Shown: in pieces, positions 55,903 through 64,000 of the stretch
Layout of the letters: each line of letters starts with the position of its first letter
Numbering within the stretch: the first letter of the stretch is position 1
Assembly: GCA_030512295.1 (NCBI GenBank)
Contig: JAULSR010000001.1
Span: 2,294,001-2,358,000, forward strand
Origin: Bombardia bombarda
Lineage: Eukaryota; Ascomycota; Sordariomycetes; Sordariales; Lasiosphaeriaceae
DNA length: 64,000 nucleotides
Direction: 5' to 3'
Position numbers and translations under genes: made by a program
Notes under the pieces: generated by a model
What the model was told of the DNA's origin: nothing
The model's database searches: none
Seen by the model: the letters and a program-made list of their open reading frames with translations, nothing else

Positions 55903-57061
55903 CTACGCAGCAGCCGACTCCTGACTCCCACCACCCCCGCTGAGGCCATAGAGCATACTCTGCGCATACAAATCTGCATCCCTCGTGATCTGCTGAATAT
56001 CTATCCTATTCTGCAGCGCATCACTAACCTTCTCAATCACCTCACGCTCCTCCATCACCTCCCTCATCAACCTCACCTCATGGCTCCAATACCCCGTACT
56101 ACGCGCGCGCAGCTCATCGTCCCTATTCATCGTATTCTTCACCACCCCGACCGCGCTGATTTTATTCTTGACCGCGTTCAGCGCGCGCGCCACGCCCTCG
56201 ACGCGCTCCGCCGCCGTCGGCGGGATGACAAACGCCCGGTTCGTAGCCGTCAGGTACATTGCAACCGCCAGCAGGATATCGAGCCCCGCCAGCCCGACCG
56301 CGCGCCAGACGCGCGCCTTCCAGTAGAAGAAATCCATCTCGCCCAGCCGCAGCGCGCGGCTGTTGAGCTGGTAATTGTACGTGCTGACAACGTAGATATC
56401 CACCGCGGCGAGTACGACGCCCGCGATGGTGGCGGTCGTGCGCCAGGCGGCGCCGTCGCGGCCGGAGAAGAGATGCGACGTCAGCACGGCGATGACGACG
56501 AGGTTGAGCAGGTGCGGCGCGAGCAGGTCGGGCAGCGCGTAGTAGAGGTACGTCTGCGGGTCGTCCGAGGTGCAGAAGGGGCAGTCGGCCAGCGGGGTCG
56601 GGCCGAACTGCAGGTAGAGCAGGCGGCTCTCGAGGTTGACGAAGCGCGCGCGCAGGGCCACGTCGGTGGGCGTGAGGAGCATGTTGCGGCGCATGGCGGA
56701 GAGGCGCGCAAAGAGGACGTCGACGGGGATCTGCAGGCGGGACTCGGTTATGGTGAAGATGTTGTCCGGGGAGAAGACGGGGAGGGTGCGGATGAGGAGG
56801 ACGGCGGCGACGGTGGAGAGGAGGAGGATGGCGCGGAGGACGGGAGCGGGGAGGGGGCGGACTTTGAGCCCGTGGATGCGCGGCGCGGCGCGGACGGCGC
56901 GGTAGTAGCTGATGGCTTTGGGGATGAGGATGGGGCCGAAGAAGATGAGGAGGGACTTGAGGCTATTCGGAGATTTTGGGGTTAGTTAAGTCTGTTGACT
57001 TTAGGTAGGGGGGTACTTTGGGGGCTTTGTTTGCTTACGTTCCCCAAGATATTGTCGCCAT
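55903..57061 (-). CDS. Conserved-looking five-pass membrane protein of unknown function
   Basis: Exons 57061-57039 and 56962-55903 give 360 aa. The 76-nt intron has GTAAGC and AATAG signals and an ACTAAC branch. Exon 1 encodes only MATISWG plus part of the next codon. I do not recognise the family. About five hydrophobic segments are visible: near 9-28, 47-66, 140-160 (LLNLVVIAVLTSHLF), 170-188 and 205-222. A CxxC motif (DCPFCTSDDPQTYLYYALP, C135/C138) lies before the third. The C-terminal about 110 residues are charged and helical, ending in Ser/Gly/Ala. The gene lies upstream of GET1 on the same strand, 785 bp away. An internal-organelle membrane location is a guess. Confidence 0.8.
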
Positions 57062-57846
57062 GGTCGCGGTGATGATGTGTTGAAGCTCTCAGGAGGTTAT
57101 CCTGGCTGTGTGGGTTGTGAGGAAAGCTGTCAGCTCAGCATCAAGTGAAGTTGCATAGTTGGTGGTGATGGGTGGCCTTTGTCTCTTTCCCATCTCATCC
57201 CTTGTCAATCGAGTTGGAGATGCCACATATTGAGACGCCGTTTGGGCCGTGTCTGAGAGACCCTAGTGACCCGCGGACGCGAACTGATCAGAGACTGACA
57301 GGGATGCTGCGCTTAAGTGCCCCACTAAGATTGCTTGGCAGTTTGGCGGCTCCCGTGCTGTGGCGCCGTGGCGCAAATTTCAGCAAAATTTCCACCGAGG
57401 AAATATAAATTTAGCGATTGCCGTGCACACCAATCTTTCCTTTCCCTTCTGAACACACTTCCACCCTGCTCAACAGCCTCGTCAATGGGACTCGACATGC
57501 ACAAAGACAACCTTTGTTCCTGTCAAATTGGAACATATAACTTTTTTTTTTGTGATAGACAGTCCGACGAGCGGTGCAAGTGTGGGATCCGTCTCTAAAA
57601 AAGGACGATCGACGAACACAATCAATATCTGATTGGCACTTTCGAAGCTGTGACGACCCCCTTCATTGGGATCAAGATGGTCGCCAGAGTCAAAAAGGAG
57701 CCTAGAACAAGCCCAAGTACTCTGCCAAGAGTCATCTCATTCGTGTTGCAAGTTCCAGCTCCGGCTATGAAGAATACTCGCGTCTAAACTTTGAGAGACA
57801 TTCTATCTGTCAAATGTAAATCATTATGCTATTGCTTTGCTGCAAT
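57062..57846. other. Intergenic: promoter of the membrane protein gene and 3' region of GET1
   Basis: 785 bp. AAATATAAATTTAG near 57395-57410 is A/T-rich. Nothing coding is supported. Confidence 0.45.
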
Positions 57847-58642
57847 CTATGAACTTTTCTTCTCGCTCTCCGTGTTAGCTCCTCCTGCTGTTGTCGCTGC
57901 TACAGGCACGCCTTGCTTCTGTGTGCGTGTTGCCACGATCAAGCCAAACACCGCGACGATCGTTTCGATGATGAGCGTGAGGATTCCCGAGCAGGCCATC
58001 TGCCATACCACGATGCTCACGCTGCCCATCGGCGCCCGCGGGAATGATGCGAACCACTCCACGTAGTATGGGAACCATCCGTAAGGGAGCCAGAAAATGG
58101 GCTCCTTCGAGTACCAGAAGGGCAGGAACCACTGCATGCCCCGTGTAGAGATCAACCGCGCCGTGGTCAGGTATCGGTCGAATCTTGCTCGGGAGGCGTC
58201 CAGAGACGTTTCTAGAACACCAAAAAGTCAGCGAAAACCGGTGTGCAGAAAACAGCACAGGCTTCCAGAGCCACCCGGGCGCGCCTACTCTGCTTCTCAA
58301 GCTCGTCGAAGAGCTTGTCATGTTGCCGACGAAGCTTTGCCCACTTGGCGAACTCGTCCTGGCTGCTCGTCGCATTTAGCTCATGTCGGGCGGCGAGGTA
58401 CTTCTTCTGTCGTATGCGCTGATCGGAAAACCCCTTGGACAGGGAAGTCGGGAAGTAGAGTACGATTTGCCATAGCTATTTTTCGGGGTTGAAATCGTCA
58501 GCATACCAAACGCCCCTAATCAAACCTTCAATCTTTAACAGCTCCAGGAACATACCAGATTATTGATGGTGGTCGCACCAATAGTGTTGATGAGCTGAGC
58601 GACCAGCTCAACACCAAATATAATAACCAGTAGAGAAGGCAT
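57847..58642 (-). CDS. GET1: GET complex subunit Get1 (WRB/CHD5 family)
   Basis: Exons 58642-58556, 58475-58289 and 58211-57847 give 212 aa, the usual Get1 length. Get1 with Get2 is the ER receptor for the ATPase Get3, inserting tail-anchored proteins. Helix 1 is near the start (MPSLLVVIF-like LLVIIFGVELVAQLI). It is followed by NNLLWQIVLYFPTSLSKG, then the cytosolic coiled coil that contacts Get3 (RQKKYLAARHELNATSSQDEFAKWAKLRRQHDKLFDELEK, in parts). LDASRARFDRYLTTARLIST leads to the second and third helices around WFPYYVEWFASFPRAPMGSV and IVVWQMACSGIL. The end is Ser/Lys-rich. Introns are 80 and 77 nt. It diverges from RFC1 (582 bp). Confidence 0.95.
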
Positions 58643-59224
58643 CTTGAAACGCACGAACTGGAGCAAAAACCGGGGGCGGCGCAAATGCAGCTGGAAATAG
58701 ATGATGTGTTCACGACGACGAAGTGCCCACAGCTCTGGGATAGTAGAAACCCCAACGATGACGGAACTGCCAGCTGTTGAACGTAGCAGTTGCGACCAAC
58801 TGGCGCTTCTTCAGTTCCTAGTGGGGAAAGGCTTGTCTCAGCTTGAGTGGCTCAGTGTTCAATTAAAGCCCGTACAGAAAAGTATTCGGGTCGGGGCTAG
58901 CTCCCACTAATCGCACCTAAATATTGTAGGGCTCCAGAATCGCGCCAGCAAGCGCCCCACCAAGTCACGTTCGGGCGCGCCAACTGAAATGCCCGACCCG
59001 CGTCATTAGCCTTCGTCGCGTCGGCGATTTAGAGTCTCATTGCCAATTCGGTCCCGTTCTGTCCAGGCCTCACTCCGCTGCCTGGTCCTCGCCCTACCAA
59101 ACAATTTTCCAACAGTGCATGCCCGAAAAGGTGCTTTAAAATGCCAGTTGCCATTTGATCACCGTATTTTGTTTGTGCTTTGGACGATTTGCTCCTCCCA
59201 TCCCATTTGCGACCATTTCTCATC
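58643..59224. promoter_or_regulatory. Divergent promoter region GET1 / RFC1
   Basis: 582 bp between divergent start codons. ACGCG-like motifs (for example CGCGTCATTAGC and CGTCGCGTCGG near 58998-59025) recall MCB cell-cycle elements of replication genes, but they are not perfect ACGCGT sites. No gene is seen. Confidence 0.4.
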
Positions 59225-62200
59225 ATGCCTGATATTCGTTCCTTCTTTGGCCCCAAGGGGGGTGCTCCGCCTGCGAAGCCAAAGCCGGCGCCCCCCAAAA
59301 AAGACGATTCAGCCAAAAAAACCCGAGCCAGTGGGTGTTTCTCAATATGCCGACCATATGCTAAGTTTGCTTTGCTAATTTTTCTAAAGAGGGACGGAAA
59401 GTCATTGACGACAGCGAAGACGAGGTCGAAGTTGTTGAGTATGCATACCACGCGAACCGCCCCTTGCCTACGAAGCTCTCTAACAGTGCAGCAGGACCAA
59501 AAAGGCAACTCGGTCTACACCGCGAAAGAAGGCATCGTGAGTCTATATTGCTATGCTCCTGCTGCGTGTTATGCAAACTTACTCACAATTATATTTACTA
59601 TAGAGAGCCCGAAGCCGTGGTTGGAGTCGAGATTTCTGCTTCCAAGTACTTCGGATCCGCCAAACCCAAGCCGGCCGCCAAAGCAGAAACTCCGCAGGCA
59701 ACACCCAAAGCCGCGACCAAGACAAAGCTGGGCCCCGGCGTTGAGGTTCGGGTGAGCCCACGCACGAAGCCGACTGCCACTCGAAAGGCTGCAGAACCAC
59801 CCAAGAACGCACCCAGTACTACCAAGAAGAGAGCACCTGTTACAGCTTACCAAAAGCATGACCATGACGACGACGACGGCGCCTTCGTTGACGATGACGA
59901 AGATGCAGGAGATGACATCTTCGCTGCAGATATCAAGCTTGTCAACAAGAGGAAAAACGACGACTATGTCGAGGAGGAAAGTGAGGAAGAATTTCTCCCC
60001 AAACCCAAGAGGGTAGCCTCTCGTGCCAAGCCTGTGGCCAAGGCCGATTCTGAAGAAGATAGCAACGAAGACTTGTTGCCCCAGCCGAAGCGAGTTGCTA
60101 CTCGTGCCAAGCCTGTGGTCAAGCCTGACTCTGAAGACGAGTTCGAGTTCAAGGCCCCCCCTCCTGAAGCTGTCGTCAAAAAGGTTCCCGCACCTAGCAG
60201 GAAGCGAAAGTCCCCTGTGACTGAAAGCGAGGATGAGGACGAGGAAGATATTAAACCAGCCAAGAAAGCAGCTCCAGCAAAGCCCCGCGCCCCGAGGGCA
60301 AAAAAGGCGGCGGAGCCAGAGTCGGGAGATGTCCAGAACATCCTCGACAACATCCCCACAGTCGATGCGCCTGACGCACCACCAAAGGATCCAAATGCGA
60401 AATTCGACTGGAGGAAAGCTGCGGCAGGTGGCGGGAATTCTGGACCACCTCCTATGGCTGGCACTGCTGAGATTCCGGATGGCGAAGACAACTGTCTGTT
60501 GGGCAAAACGTTTGTGTTCACCGGTATCCTCAAAACCATCGGCCGTGACGAGGCCCAGGCCCTTGTCAAGCAGTATGGTGGTAAGGTTACAGGGGCACCG
60601 AGCAGCAAGACCGACTTCGTTGTCCTCGGCGACGATGCGGGCCCCAGCAAGCTCAGAAAGATCAAGGAGCACGGGATCAAGACTATTGACGAGGCGGGGT
60701 TATTTTATCTGATCAAGACGATGCCCGCGCATGGTGGCACTGGAAAAGGTGCCGCACAGGCCAAGCAGAAACGCGAGGAAGAAGAAAAGAAGATCCGCGA
60801 TGAAGCCATTGCTATGGAGCAGGAGGAAAAGGCTCGAAAGGCGGAAGCAGAGAAGGCTGCCAAGAAGGCCGCAAGTGCCCGTGGAGTTGCACCTCCTGTC
60901 CAAGCTCCTCCGCTCTCCCAGCTCTGGACGACAAAGTACGCCCCAACGGCACTCAACCAGATTTGTGGTAACAAGGGCAACGTTGAGAAGATACAGTCTT
61001 GGCTTCGAAATTGGCCCAAGGCAAGAAAATACGATTTCCAAAAGAGGGGCGCAGATGGAATGGGTGGTGCTCGCGCGATCATTATATCTGGACCTCCCGG
61101 TATCGGCAAGACTACTGCCGCACATCTTGCTGCCAAGCTGGAAGGCTACGACGTCCTGGAGTACAACGCCAGTGATTCCCGCAGCAAGAAACTGGTTGAG
61201 AACGGTGTGGCTGATGTCCTTAACAATACTTCGTTGTTGGGTTTCTTTGCCGGAGACGGCAAGAAGGTGGATATCGCCAAGAAGAAGATGGTCCTCATCA
61301 TGGATGAGGTCGATGGCATGTCCGCGGGCGACCGAGGTGGTGTCGGCGCCCTCGCAAAGTTTTGCAAGAAGTCAGATGTCCCCCTTATCTTGATTTGCAA
61401 TGAGCGCCGGCTGCCAAAAATGAAACCATTCGATCATGTAGCCTTCGACATCAAGTTCTCACGCCCTACGGTTGACCAAGTTCGATCCCGAATTATGACA
61501 ATCTGTCATAGAGAAGGCATGAAGCTGCCTCCTCAGGTTGTCAACGCTCTTATTGAAGGCAGCAACAAGGACATCCGACAAATCATCAACATGATATCAA
61601 CGGCGAAGCTTGATCAACAAGCCATGGACTTCGACCAGAGCAAGGCCATGTCGAAATCATGGGAGAAGCACGTCATCCTGAAGCCCTGGGACATCTGCCA
61701 GAAGCTGATTGGAGGTGGTCTCTTCAGCCCGGCCAGTAAGGCGACGCTGAATGACAAGATCGAGCTCTATTTCAACGACCACGAATTCAGCTACTTGATG
61801 ATCCAAGAGAACTACCTGCGTTCGAGGCCAGCGCTGCTGAACTCGCAAGGCTACAACGCCAGAGAGCAGAACCTCAAGTATCTCGAGCTTGTTGACCAGG
61901 CGGCCGAGAGCATCAGCGATGGAGATTTAGTTGATCGTATGATACACGGCCCACAACAGCAGTGGAGCTTGATGCCCACGCATGCAGTATTCAGTACTGT
62001 TAGGCCTGCGAGCCTGATTGCTGGTCAATTTGGGGCGCAGCCGGTGTTCACATCGTGGCTCGGCAATAACAGCAAACTTGGAAAGCTGGGTCGGTTTGTG
62101 CGTGAGATTCATGCCCACATGCGGCTTAAGGCGTCTGGCGATCACCACGAGATTCGCCAACAGTATTTGCCTGTTCTTTGGCATCAGATCGTCAAGAGGC

Positions 62201-62743
62201 TGGAGGTTGAAGGCAAGGACTGCGTGGATGAGGTCATTGAGCTGATGGACAGCTATTATCTCACAAGAGAAGACTTTGATGCGATCAAGGAGCTTGGGGT
62301 CGGAGATCAGGACGAGGAGCGGTTGAGCATTGAGACACAGACCAAGGCGTCGTTTACAAGAACGTGAGTTTATCTCGTATCCCTATACGAGGCATATTTC
62401 ACCATAAACTAACATGTGCAACAGTTATAACGCCATGTCGCATCCTGTCCCCTTCATGAAGGCAAGCGGTGTTGTAGCTCCAAAGAAGCTCAGCAAGGAT
62501 ATGCCAGATCTCGAGGAAGCAATCGAGGAGGAAGATGAGGGCGATGTCGCAGAAGTTGTGGAGGTGGATGAAGACGAACTCGACTTGAAGACGGACAAGT
62601 ATATCAGGCAGGCAAAGGCGAAGCCGGCCAAGAAGGCAACGAAGAAGGCGGCTGCTGCAAAAGATGACGAGGATGATGGGGATGACGGTGTGAAGGCGGC
62701 GCCCAAGGCGAAGGCTGCCCGAGGACGGCCGAAGAAGAAGTAG
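59225..62743 (+). CDS. RFC1: Replication factor C large subunit
   Basis: Five exons, 59225-59330, 59390-59438, 59492-59536, 59604-62363 and 62425-62743, give 1092 aa. RFC1 is the large clamp-loader subunit that opens PCNA at primer ends. The first residues MPDIRSFFGPK resemble a PCNA-binding motif. A Lys/acidic N-terminal region contains a tandem repeat (PKRVASRAKPVAK / PKRVATRAKPVVK). A BRCT domain lies at about 365-445 (GKTFVFTGILKTIGRDEA, KTDFVVLGDDAG). The AAA+ core has WTTKYAPTALNQICGNK, Walker A GPPGIGKTTAAH (about 563) and Walker B LIMDEVDGM (about 631). The RFC1 C-terminal domain follows, and the end is acidic then Lys/Ala-rich. Four introns of 53-67 nt keep frame throughout. Confidence 0.97.
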
Positions 62744-63342
62744 TAATGCTTTGGTGTTTTTGGGGGTTAAGTTGCGTTTTGGAGGCAACTTAGGTTGCTT
62801 TAGTCGTGGTTGGGAGGGGGTATGGTTTAGGGTTATCTTAGTGAGTTTGTCTGCTATCCATGTTATGACCAGTGTATGTATGTGTTGTGGAATCAAATAT
62901 TGTATGTTTGGTTGGTCAGTTGTAGCTGTTTATATTATCGCAGGTCAGGTCATTGAACCACCTTACTCCTGCGGATGATATTCTATTTTCTCCCATCCCT
63001 TCCCTGTCGGACGATGTCGGATTAGCTGAAACTGCCCTATACATTGGAGTAGCAGCACTCTGATAGGGGAGCGAACCAGAGAATAAGACAAACTGATCGC
63101 AGGATCGCATGAAAGGTTTGACGTGACGGCACGCCATATCTTGGGACGGATCTTGGTCATCCCAACATCGCAGTCGCGTACTCTCGCGATCTAGCAAACC
63201 CAGACCGTCGTTTGCGCTCTCCATCTCCTCTTTTTTTCTTTCGCCCCTGTTTATAAACTGTCACATCCGGACAGCCATCCAACGGAATTTCAACCCCTAA
63301 ACTAAGCTCAATAACCGAAACATTTATTCACCAAGCAATACG
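62744..63342. other. Intergenic, RFC1 to last gene
   Basis: 599 bp. A G/T-rich 3' part is followed by promoter sequence of the final gene. No gene is seen. Confidence 0.45.
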
Positions 63343-63428
63343 ATGGCCAGCAATATCCCATCGGACAAGGATGAGGCGGTCTTTGCCTCAACGGAAATGA
63401 GCGTCGACCAGGAGGACATGAGTAGCTT

Positions 63429-63459
<31 letters not shown>

Positions 63460-64000
63460 TGCCCAGACCCAGATCTGGGCCCGGCAGCGCGCCCCTCGCC
63501 CTCCCGCGTGAAGCCTGGCGACGAGAAAGTCCCGACGATGGCAAGGCGAAAGTCGATCAAGAGGATGAAGGGGGTGGAGGATTTCAAGGCTGCCATCGCT
63601 TCGGATGCCTCATTGCATATGGTGTCTTCGTCGGCGTCGTCGTCTAAGACTCATGGTAATGGGTCGGAAGGAGGAGGACAACATAGTTATAGCCACGCTG
63701 ACAAGGGCAAAGGAAAAGCCGTTTCCACCGACAGCCTCGATGGCGACGACATTTCGGTTTCCATGTACCCCAAGGTACGTGTGAACTATACGCGATTTTT
63801 TGCTCCTTTCCTGTGTCTCATAAGGTGGCATGAAGTCTGACCCCTGTTGCTTACTATTAGAACGAAACTGAGGCCCCATATGGCCCTTATCACGAGAAGA
63901 TGCAGGCCCTGACAGAGCAGATTGAAGGCCTCATGACCGACGAGAGGCTCCTGCAGGATATCATACAGAGCCTGCACGGGATGATTGTAAGACTGAGACT
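63343..64000 (+). CDS. Unknown protein, 3' end outside the window
   Basis: The exon at 63343-63774 (144 codons, ATG start) ends at a GTACGT donor. A second exon at 63861-63986 (42 codons) ends at a GTAAGA donor, and the gene continues beyond the edge. The 86-nt intron ends ACTATTAG. The N-terminus is Ser/Asp/Lys-rich and disordered, with a (Gly-Ser) run from a 6-bp repeat and a basic patch ARRKSIKRMKG. Exon 2 begins NETEAPYGPYHEKMQALTEQ and looks helical, possibly coiled coil. I do not recognise the family, and there is too little sequence to name a function. Confidence 0.7.
63430..63459. repeat. (GGCTCA)5 hexanucleotide repeat, coding
   Basis: Five units of GGCTCA in frame in the last gene, encoding alternating Gly-Ser. 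The number of units could vary without shifting the frame. Confidence 0.85.

Overview
This is a 64 kb window of nuclear DNA from a filamentous ascomycete (Pezizomycotina, most likely Sordariomycetes). The basis is short introns of about 50-90 nt with GTANGT-type donors, CTAAC/CTGAC branch points and YAG acceptors, genes on both strands without operons, long intergenic regions, and families typical of these fungi: a rhodopsin-fold Pth11-like receptor, a membrane-anchored fucose-lectin-like protein and a large carboxylesterase. The species cannot be named from sequence alone.

I support 22 protein genes, two of them cut by the window edges. Left to right: a 5'-truncated TPX2-like basic protein (+), a membrane-anchored carboxylesterase (+), a fucose-lectin-like membrane protein (+, with a frame break), an alpha/beta hydrolase (-), lariat debranching enzyme DBR1 (+), a short RecQ helicase (+), a mitochondrial Holliday-junction resolvase of the Cce1/Ydc2 family (-), glutathione reductase (+, with a frame break), COX8 (+), exocyst SEC6 (+), the zf-HIT protein BCD1 (-), a 4.7 kb stretch without recognisable genes, a DENN-domain protein (+), an SCPx-type thiolase (+), a Pth11-like receptor (+), the P-body protein SCD6 (-), RQC1/TCF25 (+), ribosome biogenesis factor NOP15 (+), a Rud3-like GRAB golgin (+), an unknown five-pass membrane protein (-), GET1 (-), replication factor C large subunit RFC1 (+), and the 5' end of an unknown gene (+).

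Most of this is conserved housekeeping content: DNA replication and repair (RFC1, RecQ, Cce1), RNA metabolism (DBR1, BCD1, SCD6, NOP15, RQC1), secretion and membrane traffic (SEC6, Rud3-like, GET1, DENN), and mitochondrial or redox functions (GLR1, COX8, Cce1). There is no biosynthetic cluster, intact transposon, CRISPR array or tRNA that I can support. Divergent promoters lie between the alpha/beta hydrolase and DBR1, Cce1 and GLR1, SCD6 and RQC1, and GET1 and RFC1.

The points most worth a second look are: two single-base frame breaks at homopolymers inside otherwise normal genes (lectin and GLR1); a Cce1 resolvase whose catalytic core is split by a long repetitive insertion; a nine-lysine tract in RQC1; an RGG tail on DBR1; a perfect 16-bp hairpin followed by a T tract near 43.2 kb; and the gene-poor 27.7-32.4 kb stretch with small stem-loops and a 7-bp minisatellite.
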